From contig CM054118.1 in NCBI GenBank assembly GCA_028673005.1, positions 89,566,858-89,630,857 on the forward strand: a stretch of DNA of 64,000 nt, given 5' to 3'. Under the pieces are notes generated by a model. It was not told the DNA's origin and ran no database searches. It saw only the letters and a program-made list of their open reading frames with translations. Position numbers and translations under genes: made by a program. The DNA is from Tanypteryx hageni (taxonomy: Eukaryota; Arthropoda; Insecta; Odonata; Petaluridae). This document shows, piece after piece, positions 46,768 to 56,923 of this stretch; the stretch's first letter is position 1; every line of letters begins with the position of its first letter.

Positions 46768-47015
46768 TCCCTTTCCATTTATCCTTTCCCTCCCCTCCAT
46801 TTCCCCTTCCCCTCCATTTCTCCTTCCCTCCATTTCCCCTTCCCTCCATTTTCCCTTCCCCTCCCCTCCATTCCCCTCCATACATTCCCCCTTCCCCACC
46901 CCTCAATTTCCCCTCCCCTCCATTTCCCCTACCTCTCCCCTCCATTTCTCCTGCCCCTCCTATCCATTTTCCTTTCCCCTCCATTTCCCCTTCCCCTCTC
47001 CTCATTCTCCTCTCT
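46768..47015 (+). repeat. Polypyrimidine tandem repeat (CCCCTCCATTT type)
   Basis: About 250 bases consist almost only of C and T with recurring CTCCATTTCCCCTTCC units of 12-18 bases. It produces open frames above 100 codons in several frames on both strands, rich in Pro/Ser/Phe or Gly/Glu/Lys, which I regard as artefacts. The tract could form triplex DNA. Confidence 0.9.
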
Positions 47016-47229
47016 GCTTCCTCGCCTTTGCTCTCTATTCCCTTTTTCTCCCCTCCCGAGCGTAACCATCTTATCATTTTTATATTTTCAAATTTTTCCT
47101 TTTTCTTCTTTAGGTATTTAAATCGTTCCTGTGCGCATCTACTCCTTTCTTCAACTCTACATTCCTTTGCCTTTGCGTCCACTGGATCTTTTCTATCCCA
47201 TTTCCCTTCGCCGAAGAACATTCGAGAAT

Positions 47230-47870
47230 TAGAAACAGCTGTGAGAGTATAATAGTGGCAATATGGTGAGAGTGATGAAGTGCGTAGGGCGAGTGAAGTC
47301 ATCTTGAGGGGGGCTTTCGGAGCTGCCGTGGGGGGAAAAAGAATGATATGGGGCCTCTCTCTCTCTCGAAGAAGCGGATCTTTAGCCTAATGGTGGGTTT
47401 ATTTTGCTGGGAGACGACGCGAATCGGGAGCGGCGAGAGCAGGTGAGCGAACGGGAGGGATAGGGGAAAAGGTACGGAAGGGGAATAGGGTGGAGAAAGG
47501 GCGAGGAGCCTAGAATAGACGCAGCTGCGCTGCTCTCCCCGGCACCTACTCCCTTTTCTTCGAGAATCCTTCTTTTCCTTTTTCCCCTCCCTTTTGATTT
47601 TTCACTCCTTTCCCTCATTCGTTCCTTCGACACGCTCTCTTCCTTCTCAACTACGTCTTTCCCTACCTTCCTCTTCCCGTACCCTCTCGAGCGATCCGTT
47701 TATTGCCATCTTAGGATAGAGTACGATAGTCCCTCAGCAACGGCGGTTTCGAGTCTCCGCGGTTAATAAATTGTACCTGGTTTTACCTACCGCTGTATCC
47801 AGTCTTGATTATCGCGATTCTTCGCGCGGCCGTGTCTACTTGACTAATTTTACTAATATTTATTCATATT
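47230..47870 (+). promoter_or_regulatory. CpG-rich stretch, possible promoter or first exon
   Basis: Unlike the AT-rich surroundings, this part has many CpG dinucleotides (GACGACGCGAATCGGGAGCG near 47410, GCGCGGCCGTG near 47825) and a CAG|GTGAGC splice-donor-like site at about 47440. It could hold a host promoter and untranslated first exon on the plus strand. No coding sequence is identifiable and no TATA-box context is clear. Confidence 0.25.
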
Positions 47871-48011
47871 TATACTAATAATTTGTGTTAATGAAGAAGC
47901 TACGTACTAACTATTGTTCGCAAGAAGGAGAGACATGGGAAAAAGAAATTTGCAGCTCCCGATAAGGCCACGTGTTAGACGGAGGTACAGGTTCGAGGAA
48001 TGTTATGGAAG

Positions 48012-48797
48012 TACGGCAAGTCCCCGCTATACGTCGGAGATGCGTTCCTGAAAACTGCGACTTATTACGAAACAACGTATAGCGAAATCTATTTTCTCAT
48101 AAGAACAATGATAAAAGTAGGGGTTACGTTCCTGGCGGATATTTTGTGACTCATTTGTATCCCAAATAATACATATCATTATAGTACATTAAACATATGT
48201 ACTTTGTTAAAGCAAATAAATGAAATTAATAACTACAAAAAACCCACCTGGGCTTATACATTTCTCTACTTCAAAACCACCATTCGAAGATTCATCTGAT
48301 TATAAACAGACGCAAAAATCATTCGCAGTTATGAAATTATAATATTGGTATTTGTATAAAAAAATAAAGTAAAAAACGCTTGAAAGGTGCATTTGCTCAA
48401 AATGAAGATAAAGGCTTACCAGAGAAAACGCAAAAGCAATAAATGAAATTTCTGTGCTTAATATTAGTAAGTGAAGTTGAAACTACTGCGTAACACTGCA
48501 CACATTTGGCCATTCGGTAGGGAGCGGGCGCAGGTGGGGTCACATAATGAAATTAAACACGAAATTAAATTAGATTATATAAATAATAATAAACATGAAA
48601 TTAAAAATACGAATGGAGGGGTTTTTAATTATAGTAAAAATTTAAGGCCCGCAATTGGAATTCCTGAAATTTTGCTTTTGGCACTTCAAAAACGGCGTAT
48701 ATGCAAAACGACGCAACCTATAACGAAACATAATTGGTTGAGGACGTGTATGTGAAAAAACGTACAGCGGAGCGAAGTATAGCGCGGAATTACTGTA
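48012..48797. mobile_element. TIR MITE (TA target), 786 bp
   Basis: The left end TACGGCAAGTCCCCGCTATA and the reverse complement of the right end TACAGTAATTCCGCGCTATA are inverted repeats over about 22 bases with six mismatches. TA lies at both ends. Inside, CGTATAGCGAAAT and repeated ATAACG/CGTATA phrases are in the style of pogo/Tigger-derived MITEs. No protein is present; the 94-codon frame at 48471-48755 is not supported. Confidence 0.6.
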
Positions 48798-48975
48798 TTG
48801 GTTTTATCAGCGTTTTCACATTCTCATATACGTGGACTACGTAACGTAGTACATACATACATATTGTAATCGCGAAAAAAATCGACTTCCAGATTTTGAC
48901 GGAAATACGCGTTTTAGATAAAAAGTGGTTTTCGCCATACTGTATAGCTGAGTGTCTCTGTGTGCGGCTCTAGAG

Positions 48976-49411
48976 CAGTGGTGTGCAACATTTTCTCCTT
49001 GGTGAGCCGCATTGGTGGAAGTGAAGCCTTCGCTGGGCCGCATTGGAAATTGCCAATGTTTCGGCGGAGTGCATTTAAGTTAAATCGGAAGTCACTTAGA
49101 CATTCCTAGGCACCATATGAGTGAAAATCAAGTTAAAATTAGGTTTTTAGGGTTGACATTACAATATTAAGAATCATGATGGAATTCAAACTTAGAAATT
49201 TTGAAAAAAAATCTAAAACGAACTTAAAAAGAACTTATTTGAATTGGGAAATATTTATTAAGGGATCTCAAATTAATGATAGACATTTTAACAGGTTTTG
49301 CTAGATATAAAATAGCATTTGGTGGGTAAATCATAATAAAAATGAAAAGTACATAACACTAGTGGTGGGCCGCATGAAATTGCTAAGAGGGCCGCTGGTT
49401 GGGCACTCCTG
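48976..49411. mobile_element. hAT MITE with CTCTAGAG/CTGTAGAG target repeats
   Basis: The left end CAGTGGTGTGCAACATTTTC and the reverse complement of the right end CAGGAGTGCCCAACCAGCGG are imperfect inverted repeats. The flanks CTCTAGAG (48968-48975) and CTGTAGAG (49412-49419) are an 8-bp target duplication with one mismatch. The GC-rich subterminal parts (GAGCCGCATTGG, GGGCCGCATG) flank an AT-rich centre of 436 bp in total. Confidence 0.7.
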
Positions 49412-49518
49412 CTGTAGAGCATAAACGGCTACACGAAATCGAATGTTATTTCGTATTTAGGTATTATATAGAATCTGGGAAGAGATGAATGATATAACGC
49501 AAAACGCCGGCGTCGGTT

Positions 49519-49534
49519 GGGGGGGGGGGGGGGG
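49519..49534 (+). repeat. Poly-G run of 16
   Basis: Sixteen consecutive G, followed by AGGTGG. It is a potential G-quadruplex site. Runs this long are also error-prone in sequencing. Confidence 0.95.
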
Positions 49535-49879
49535 AGGTGGCTAGCGTGAATGCCTGCAGGGACGTTTTAAGAACTGTTGGTGCACCGGAGGATTTAAAAG
49601 GTGGTCCCAATTTTCTACTGATTAATGGTTTTTCGTTGGAAATTGTACATATTTGAGCATTAAGATTCAATATACATAAAAGACAGATCGATCCTGTGAC
49701 TGTGTGCGACCTTTGTCTAACCATTATTATGTCATAACCATTAGTAACCCTTGTCATAAAAACAAACGTTTGTTGCAAATAATATTCATTGGAATCACAC
49801 ACACACACATAACTTGAAGAATTTTTGATAGCCAAATCAACAAATATATCAGAATTTCTATAATCCCTAATCGGCTAAT

Positions 49880-50195
49880 TTACAAATTATACCTTTACAA
49901 AAAGTTTCAGCTTCGTGGCACATTCAGAAATATATAAACATTAAATATTAGTTTAAAAGTTTGCAGATTTTTAAGCCCATATTATTTCACTTTTTTGAGA
50001 TTTTCGATTTTTGTAGTCATATCCACATAAATAATTTCAAGTCACTAGCTCATCTGGAAGTTCCTAAACATTAGTATCCTCCTATATATGTGTTAATATA
50101 TAGGTACAAGTACTTGCAAGCATTTCATCTCACCTAGAACAACATTAATTTTTCAGACAGATGTTTCATTATTAGAATTTTTTAATTCAAAAGTG
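49880..50195 (+). repeat. Unclassified dispersed repeat, copy 2
   Basis: AAAGTTTCAGCTTCGTGGCA (49899) is the reverse complement, with differences, of 28200-28250. CTTGCAAGCATTTCATCTCA followed by ACATTAATTTTTCAGACAGA (50113-50165) matches 52118-52175 almost base for base. It belongs to the same family as 28200-28757. Confidence 0.55.
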
Positions 50196-51022
50196 GTTAA
50201 ATGTAGATGGATGGGGACCTCGCGGCGGTCAGTCCCTCATTAGTGGGCGAGATCCTTCAAGTCCTTCGCTCTGAAAACCCTTCCTCGATTCCTGAACTCA
50301 CCTTTCCCAGCGGGATATCCCCTGACTTCAAGGATGATTAAGCACGAATTAATCAAAACCTTTTAATGCATTTCTGATGAGAATGCATCTCTGGGTAACT
50401 CTGAACGTAGTTTCCTGACTATGCACCTCTTTTAAACGGCATTCTACGGCAAATATTAAGGAAGTTGATATTATTCGCTCAGAGATAACAACCGAGTGGT
50501 TTATTTCCCGCGGTTTCTGCCGAATTTTAACGCTCGTATATATCATGAGGCGACATGACATGTTCCCATTCCAAACACTATGAGTTTTAATTTCGTCTCA
50601 TTTGATTTTGGCACATAAAATATAAAAAAATGTGACAAGAGATTTTAAAGTGCAATGATCAAGTTCAACGGACTTATTACCGAATTTCTCGCAACCCTCC
50701 GTATGTCCAGTTTATGTTCTATTAGGAAATCCCGTGTGAGACAGAGTGGAAATACACTGAATAGAAAGGGGGAAACAAGAGAGCCACATTACAAATACGG
50801 GAAGAAAATCTGCAGGAAGAGCATACCTATGCATTCGGAGCGGGACTATATTTGCTGGGCGGAAAGTTAGAATAGATATTTTTGTCTGTAGAGTTGGCGT
50901 GGATATTGAATTATCTAACAACTGTTATTGTTAGGGAAACGAGACATCGTCACGAGAAAATTAGGTGACTGATGTATTGTTTTAGGGAGCTTTTGTCCGC
51001 GTGATTGGTGGAGAATTCGTCT
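50196..51022. other. No gene recognised; may include Merlin 5' part
   Basis: Composition is less AT-rich here. The part just before 51023 may belong to the Merlin-type element, but I could not read its N-terminal region with confidence. Frames at 50349-50921 are unrecognised. Confidence 0.35.
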
Positions 51023-51442
51023 TAAATTGGAGGTCCAGGACACATAGTTGAGATTGATGAGAGCGCTTTTGGCCGTCAGAAATAAAACCGTGGGCGACTG
51101 ACTGAGACTAAATGGGTAGTCGTCGGAATTGATAGGACGACCCGCAACACATTCCTATGCGTGGTTAAAAACAGGAATTGACCATATCGGGAAAGTGTTA
51201 TTTGCCGATTCATAGCCAAAGGATCGGTTCTCAAGACCGATTTGTGGTGGGGATGCTCAGGGCTAAAAGACTTGGGATATCACCACCATAAAGTGAATCA
51301 CTCTAAGAATTTTGTGAATCCAGAAGACACCAGGACTCATACTCAAAATATCGAATGTTTCTGGTCGGTGATAATGAGAGATATAAGAAGAAGGGTAGGA
51401 AGAATGTCAACAGATTCTTTGGAGGCATATCTCAGGGTCTAG
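51023..51442 (+). pseudogene. Merlin (IS1016/ISXO2-like) transposase relict
   Basis: A single frame runs from 51026 to 51442 with only two internal stops (TAA at 51083, TGA at about 51179). It starts IGGPGHIVEIDESAFGRQK, with the first catalytic aspartate in EIDES, followed by WVVVGIDRTTRNTFLCVV. Then LKTDLWWGCSGL holds the second aspartate, HHKVNHSKNFVNPED lies in the conserved VNHSxxFVDP position, and THTQNIECFW holds the catalytic glutamate 37 residues after the second aspartate. This is the DDE signature of IS1016-related Merlin transposases. TAA at 51023 replaces the lysine usual before IGGPG. The N-terminal part is not recognisable and no terminal repeats were found. Confidence 0.85.
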
Positions 51443-51448
51443 GACATC

Positions 51449-51582
51449 TCGGTGCGGCCATTTCGCCGCGAGGACTTTCGCCGCTGCACTCTCACCGCGG
51501 GGTCCTTTCGCCGCGGCCCTCTCGCCACGAAGACTTTCGCCGCGGCCGTCTCGCCGCGAGGACTTTTTGCGGCGGATGTTTT
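51449..51582 (+). repeat. GC-rich 14-15-bp minisatellite, about 9 units
   Basis: Units such as CTTTCGCCGCGGCCC, TCTCGCCGCGAGGA and ATTTCGCCGCGAGGA follow one another from just after the Merlin relict. The consensus YTTTCGCCGCGGnnn matches the reverse-complement unit of the 44.2-kb array (CTTTCGGCGTGGTGT) at about 10 of 15 positions, which may or may not mean common origin. Confidence 0.8.
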
Positions 51583-52099
51583 TAAGTGCATTCCGGAGTT
51601 GAATTTTTAAAGAAGAGAGATGAAAGTTTACTTCCGAATTTAATTTTTATCTATGGTATTATCCGCAGCACAAAATACAAATCATATAAAATGCATAGTA
51701 TGTATCTGTCAGTTGTTTTACTTTCCTAGAAGCGAGTCTAAGTTGAAAAACATGAGTATCTATTTATAAATTGAGACTTGTAGCTAGTTGCATTACTTCC
51801 TGCAAACATATTCCCGTCGTTTGGTAAAGTAAACTAAAGAAAAACGAATGCATCTGCCGACGATAGCGCTGAGAAAAATGCTTAAGATTCAATTATGTCA
51901 TCTATTATGCATTAACGAAAAACTGATAATAAGGGGTGACGGAAAATACATAGATATCAATCGACTGGGAATTTCTTACCAATAAACATTACGCGTTAAA
52001 GACCAACTAAGGACTGTAGTGGGAGGAAAAGGGGGGTTGACACCATTTACATCGAATATAGCAGATACGGGTATCAACCGACTGGGAATTTTATACTAT
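51583..52099. other. No feature recognised
   Basis: AT-rich sequence between the GC-rich array and the dispersed repeat copy at 52100. Confidence 0.45.
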
Positions 52100-52930
52100 A
52101 CTAGTAGAAGGTGCTTGCATACTGCAAGCATTTCATCTAACCTTGAAAAAACATTAATTTTTCAGACAGATATTTCATCATTACAAATATTCTATTAATT
52201 CTAAAGATTTCACCTACGTAGCGATTTTCGTTTTTCCCACATGTAAAAATAATAGTTTAAAACAATCCTCAAATGTTGCAATTTTAAACATTTTACACTT
52301 TCTCCAATATGGGGTACTAATGTTACACATTTTAGCCAAATTTTAAAGTTGTAGTATTTCTAGAAGTAAAATAATATTTTTCTAATTGTTTAAAATTTTA
52401 ACATTTTTAACGGTTGCCGTAATATATGTATGGAGAGATTGAAATATTTATTTGTGCAAATGCACTGTTCTGTAAATAATTTGAAAATTGCAGCTTCCTA
52501 GCTCATCCCGTATTACCTAAAAAATTATTAAACTTTAATGTTCAAATGGGGTTAAAACAACCCCTAAATTTTACGATTTTAAAATTTTCGATTTTTATAG
52601 TAGGTTATGAGAAAAGTTCTATTATCTTGCAAAATTTCAGCTTCCTAAACTTATTAGATTGTTCTACACACTGGATTGCGTTTTCCCATGCAAACTTATG
52701 AGAGATATTCCGGGGTCTCTGGAGTCGAACCGAAGACACTAAGTAAAAGTGACAATAATTCCTAATAGATATTGCAGCCGTCTAGCAACACTGAAAATTT
52801 CATATTTCTAGCTTACCGGCAAGTGCCCATAATTAATTTACAAAAAGGGCGCAATGCTTTTCTTATGGGAAAAAACGCATCTTTCGGAATTTCTAGAGTC
52901 GAACTCATGTCATTTCTACGTCCACATAAA
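52100..52930 (+). repeat. Unclassified dispersed repeat, copy 3
   Basis: It begins with ACTAGTAGAAGGTGCTTGCA and a 7-bp-arm hairpin (GCTTGCA-TAC-TGCAAGC). The CATTTCATCTAACCTTGAAA and TTTTTCAGACAGATATTTCA pieces are shared with 50113-50165 and, inverted, with 28700-28757. Further on, the phrase AATTTCAGCTTCCTA(G/A) recurs at about 52490, 52635 and (degenerate) 52790, spaced about 145-155 bases apart, so the element has internal subrepeats. Confidence 0.55.
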
Positions 52931-53509
52931 GGAGCTAGGAGCCGGCTATGTGAATAGGAGTTGCAACAAAAATGTATAAAAACTCCAAAAACTCATGCAG
53001 CAGTGTATATTGCACATTTACAATAAATTTTCAAATTGGTATCCATGCTGGCTTACACTCATTCTGATTCGTTCCCTCAAGCTTCTCCGTACACGTAGCA
53101 ATGTTTGCGGTGTAATTTCTGCTCATGCTGCACAGATGTTCTCCCGAAGTTCTTCAAGGCTTCTTATCCTGCTTAGACAAACAAAATCAACATTTCTCCC
53201 GAAAAATAGCCTATCGCAAACAACTTTGATCTCTTATTATTTTTAGATATTCTGCAAAATAACAAAGTTGTCCTATGTGGCCGGACTTCTGGGACACCCT
53301 GTATAAGGGTAAGGGAATGCAATTTCTGAATGCTATAATTTATACGATTATTACGTATTAACAATTTTTATCTAATAAACTATTAATCGTAGGTACGAGT
53401 TGTTTCGAATGTTATTGTAACAAATGTTGCCATCTACGGAATAAAATTTTTAATCTATACCTTATAGATCATGTAAGAGCGATTTATCCATTTCAAGACG
53501 TCACATTTT
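52931..53509. other. No feature recognised
   Basis: Frames at 52995-53246 (plus) and 53173-53364 (minus) overlap and match nothing I know. Confidence 0.4.
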
Positions 53510-53830
53510 GTTTATGCGTCGTAGCGTGCCTTCCGCCCCTTCCACAACCTCCGTATGTGCGCGCGCCCCTCCCCCTCCCCTTCGTCCCTCACCCTTCTCT
53601 TCAAGTTCGCACGACGGTTTTTCGCGTTGCCATAGTGACGGCGCGAAATTTGACGTCCCACGAATCCTTGAGTGAGAGTTTACGAGTCGTATTCGACAGT
53701 TTTTCCGTTATTCTATAACTGTTATAAAGGTGGTTATAAAAAGTTTTTGTGTTATTTGTTAATGTGTTAGTAATTATCGTTGGTTAAGGGGTGCAAACTT
53801 TTGTATTAAAAATATATACAATAATGAAAT
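53510..53830 (+). promoter_or_regulatory. CpG-rich promoter-like stretch
   Basis: The sequence around GTGCGCGCGCCCCTCCCC and CGCGTTGCCATAGTGACGGC (53555-53645) is CpG-rich and includes a CCATAGTGAC element. T-rich leader sequence follows up to an ATG at 53824 (MKYLADKLMFS) that runs into a (TA)n tract. It looks like a promoter and 5' leader, of either a transposon or a lost gene. No downstream coding sequence supports it. Confidence 0.25.
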
Positions 53831-53851
53831 ATCTGGCTGACAAATTAATGT

Positions 53852-53855
<4 letters not shown>

Positions 53856-53908
<53 letters not shown>
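53856..53908. repeat. (TA)n microsatellite
   Basis: 53 bases of TA dinucleotide, directly followed by a Penelope-type terminal fragment. Confidence 0.97.
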
Positions 53909-53912
<4 letters not shown>

Positions 53913-53970
53913 TAAAGGGAAAAGAAAAGGTAGTGATGAGGGTGGCAACAAGGTGTTGAGGGAAGTTATT
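53909..53970. mobile_element. Penelope-type terminal fragment after (TA)n
   Basis: AAACTTAAAGGGAAAAGAAA followed by AGGTAG and GGCAACAAGGTGTTGAGGGA resembles 55958-56020 (GGAAAAGGAAAGGTA, then GTCAACAAGGTGTTGGGA), which also follows a (TA)n tract. The assignment to Penelope-like elements comes from the longer copy at 55958. Confidence 0.45.
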
Positions 53971-54019
53971 TAGAGTTCAGTATATAAAAACGAATAAACA
54001 TTTCAATGTATCCATGAAA

Positions 54020-54440
54020 TTCTTACTGCGGTCGTTAAAAATTATTTAAATTTAAACAATTAGATAAATGTTATTTCACTTCTAAATGTATATAAAATAT
54101 AAAACCTAAGGTAGTTCTAGATATGCCACGGACTTGAAATTTGGCAGGATGATAGGTTATTAGGTACAACCAACCAGAAAAATCGAAAATTCCAATTTTT
54201 TAATGGAGTATTTTTGATCCCAATGTTCCATTTCGATATTCCATAAGAAAAACATGGAAATCTGTGCAGTTTCGTAAATTTTCATTTGTAAATTAGTTAT
54301 AATTCAGATAGAAACTCGGGACGAAAACAGTTCTATAGATAAAAGAATGAGGTTTTTTATTTTTGAAGACTAAATTCAAATCGGTGCCGAATTGACGAAG
54401 AAATGTTTTTTAATCGGAAAAACCAGATGCTCAACAATAA
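54020..54440 (+). repeat. Unclassified dispersed repeat, copy 4
   Basis: TTTAAACAATTAGATAAATG followed by TTATTTCACTTCTAAATGT matches 28455-28500 closely. GAAATTTGGCAGGATGA and AAATCGGTGCCGA also match phrases at 28515 and 28628 in the same order. The orientation is the same as the strand shown at 28.4 kb. Confidence 0.6.
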
Positions 54441-54933
54441 AGAACTTCAACTACCATAGCAACCAGGGCAATGCTTTTCAATGGGAATCGGCAATCCGTA
54501 TTATAATAGCATCGCTTTAATGCTTTTTAAAAGGAAAATTATTATTATCCCATTGATTTCAACCAAAGACGTTTACATATGATGACGTCATAATTTTAAA
54601 ACGCGATATACTTTATTAAATAAAAGAACGTCACTCCTTTCAATTATGGGTTTGATGAACTGTATATAATAATAGCTTTAATTTAGTGCTTCTAAAGAGA
54701 ATCAGTGGATTGTATTATAATGAAATTGATTTTAAACTACGGCGTAAACTTATAACCACGTCAAAATCAAAAAACAGGAAATATTAGACTTAATGATGAT
54801 TCTAGTTATTGCTTAAAAAGGGCGATCTGAGCCATGAAACTTGAAATTGAAAAACTTGGACGCGAAGCAGATTGTCAAAAAATTTAAAAATTCCGGATAG
54901 ATGCCTTAATTTCGCAGAAAATGAAAACTATTA

Positions 54934-54935
<2 letters not shown>
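54441..54935. other. No feature recognised
   Basis: AT-rich, possibly the continuation of the dispersed repeat, up to the (TA)n tract. Confidence 0.4.
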
Positions 54936-54989
<54 letters not shown>

Positions 54990-55188
54990 TTAATGATAGA
55001 TGAGTTTGAAAGTTTGCAACGCGAGATCTCCGAATCTACTGGGCCGATTTTCACGAAACTTTCATTGAAAGATTAAGCGGAATCTCAAAGAGGTTTAGGC
55101 TTAATTTAATTCTTCTAACGTAAGCCGTTTCAAAAATATGGTGGCTTTTCCGCGAACACCCATTTTCCTACGCTACTGTATGACGTTC
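54936..55188. repeat. (TA)n tract plus element-like flank
   Basis: Fifty bases of TA (54936-54985) are followed by GAGTTTGAAAGTTTGCAACG and GAATCTACTGGGCCGATTTT. The latter block is in the style of conserved arthropod transposon ends (the phrase about an ACTGGxCCGATTTTCA context). The family is not determined. Confidence 0.4.
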
Positions 55189-55260
55189 GGCGGGCGGTGA
55201 GAGGGGTGAGTGAAAGAGGGGCGGGCGGTGGGAGGGGTGAGTGAATGAGGGGCGGGTGCA
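55189..55260 (+). repeat. 31-bp G-rich tandem repeat
   Basis: GGCGGGCGGTGAGAGGGGTG followed by AGTGAAAGAG is repeated at 55220 as GGCGGGCGGTGGGAGGGGTG followed by AGTGAATGAG. A third partial unit GGCGGGTG follows. G-quadruplex formation is possible. Confidence 0.85.
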
Positions 55261-55667
55261 ATCCCGAATCGCTTAGTTACGTCTTAGTAATGCTCCTTTT
55301 TCTTTTCTTAATTGTCAACCGGAAGTAAATATTGACGATCCCAGAGCTAACAACACGTAATTTGCCATATAAATATGGAGAAAGTCATGTGTTGCCCACA
55401 TTAGTTTATTTTATTTTGAAAATGTATTTTATTCTAATGGAGGGAGGACTAACAATTCAAAATGAAAGAATACAAGTTGTATTCACGCACACACATACAT
55501 ATACCTGTCAATGAAAATGCATTACGTAAGCAATAGGAACTGTTTTTCCCACCCGTATGGTTAGCGAGCGTAATTTGTTTTTCTAAAAATAATAATCAAA
55601 GGCATTATTTCAAAACCGAATAAAACTTATATCAAATAGTATTTCATTGTAATAGATTTTAGAAAAC
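55261..55667. other. No feature recognised
   Basis: CATATAAATATGGAGAAAGT near 55368 resembles the TATATGGAGAAAGTA phrase at 6358, so a shared repeat end is possible. Nothing else is recognised. Confidence 0.35.
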
Positions 55668-55745
55668 TGCCGGTATCGGGGTTCGAACTACAAAAAAGAG
55701 ATTCGTCAACTTCGTAGTTTAGCGCCTTAACGACTCGGCTAACCT
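55668..55745 (-). repeat. tRNA-like SINE head, second family
   Basis: On the minus strand, GTTAGCCGAGTCGTTAAGGC (A box in the style of Leu/Ser tRNAs) is followed by GCTAAACTACGAAGTTGACG and then TAGTTCGAACCCCGATACC (B box GTTCGAACCCC). It looks like a tRNA-derived SINE head or a decayed tRNA pseudogene. A truncated B-box piece (GCGGGGTTCGAACTAGAG) occurs again at 56200-56217. No CCA-adjacent acceptor pairing is evident, so a functional tRNA is unlikely. Confidence 0.5.
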
Positions 55746-55895
55746 GACTGTGCATTAATAAACTCCCAGTGAAGACCTTATAAGAAGCGCAGTAAGTTTC
55801 TATTAACTTGGATCCCCGATTTCTGGTGAACTAGGGCCTAAGGAGCCAAAAGCCGAGACACGTGTCTGCTTATTACCAACTTTTATAATAACTTC

Positions 55896-55898
<3 letters not shown>

Positions 55899-55957
<59 letters not shown>
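55899..55957. repeat. (TA)n microsatellite
   Basis: 59 bases of AT dinucleotide, directly followed by the Penelope-type terminal fragment at 55958. Confidence 0.97.
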
Positions 55958-55958
<1 letters not shown>

Positions 55959-56079
55959 CAACTTACGGAAAAGGAAAGGTAAAATGAATATATGGATGTC
56001 AACAAGGTGTTGGGATGAGGAAACCCAGTGAGCACTCACCAATCAGACGACTTCAGGTTGGCGAGGCCCCGGGGGTTTC

Positions 56080-56082
<3 letters not shown>
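55958..56082 (-). mobile_element. Penelope-type terminal fragment between two (TA)n
   Basis: On the minus strand the fragment reads TTGGTGAGTGCTCACTGGGT followed by TTCCTCATCCCAACACC. The inverted-repeat arm of the Penelope element at 63860-63900 reads TATGGTAAGTGTTCACTGGC followed by TCCTTCCTATCCCTCTCAACC. The alignment is clear by eye, so this 125-bp piece is the terminus of a related element. It lies exactly between two long (TA)n tracts. Confidence 0.55.

Positions 56083-56162
<80 letters not shown>
56083..56162. repeat. (TA)n microsatellite, 80 bp
   Basis: Eighty bases of pure AT dinucleotide. Open frames across it encode Tyr-Ile repeats and are artefacts. Confidence 0.97.
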
Positions 56163-56165
<3 letters not shown>

Positions 56166-56642
56166 TTGGACACCGTCTAGTCTGGAAAAATCCAAATCTG
56201 CCTGCGGGGTTCGAACTAGAGCCCTGCACGGGTATGATATTTTCCACCCGTACCCGCCGACTACTAACCCGCACCCGACCCGTACCCCCAGGCTCGCACC
56301 CGCCCAAAAGGCCTGCTTGTCCCACCCGACCATATTTTTTAACTGTTTGGTCCTCGAGACACTAATCCGTAGCAATAAATCGTGAAAAAATAATTATTTC
56401 TGAGTCAGTCATTAATATTGTATCAATTAAAATGAAATGCAATTGTATATAAACAATCATTTTTAAGATCGAAAAAATGTATTTAAATTATCTACGACTT
56501 ATTTTTACAAAAATTACAAATTTTACAAAATAATTTACTTTAAAAAAGGAAACATTCATTAATAGTAACCTGAGATTTAAAACTGAATATTTAAAAATAG
56601 GACATCATCCACGTTTGCGGGACCTAACTGCTTCTTCTTTCA

Positions 56643-56915
56643 TTAACAACATGTCCCGCCAATGAAAAACACCTCTCTGATGGAGCACTGGTCGCTGGTA
56701 TTGCAAAAAATACGATTCGCTAAAATACTTAAATTTGGCAAACAATTCTTTTGCTTATCCCACCATTTCATCAAATGAAAATTATTAGTAATGTCGTCTG
56801 ATTGTTTTAAGTCAATATATGCAGTCAATTCGTCTGGAGAAATGTGATCACTTACTGTGTTTGTATCCATAAACTGAACTAAGGTGTCTGACATTTTATA
56901 CCTTTTCATCGGTTG
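56643..56915 (-). pseudogene. Old hAT transposase, C-terminal part
   Basis: The frame reads MKRYKMSDTLVQFMDTNT, then DELTAYIDLKQ, then WWDKQKNCLPNLSILANRIF followed by SDQCSIREVFFIGG. The latter is the hAT C-terminal dimerisation domain (usually LS.LA..IL...SS..SERVFS..G). Key serines of that motif are partly replaced. Its upstream part continues at 59603 beyond the inserted hAT. Confidence 0.75.
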
Positions 56916-56923
56916 CTCTAGAA
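56916..56923. repeat. 8-bp target duplication, left (CTCTAGAA)
   Basis: CTCTAGAA is repeated exactly at 59595-59602. It brackets the hAT element whose inverted ends start at 56924 and finish at 59594. Confidence 0.95.

Noticed and set aside
46618..47302. Several open frames above 110 codons, Pro/Ser/Phe-rich or Gly/Glu/Lys-rich
   Set aside because: They lie on a polypyrimidine tandem repeat and are explained by its composition.
49464..49835. 123-codon minus-strand frame
   Set aside because: No recognisable motif; it includes a proline run from the poly-G tract and is within chance for this length of sequence.
55668..55745. Possible functional tRNA gene (minus strand)
   Set aside because: Has A and B boxes but no convincing acceptor-stem pairing; a SINE head or pseudo-tRNA is more likely.
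56015..56375. Frames of 74-116 codons around the 80-bp (TA)n tract
   Set aside because: They are Tyr-Ile repeats from the microsatellite plus hAT terminal sequence; no domain.
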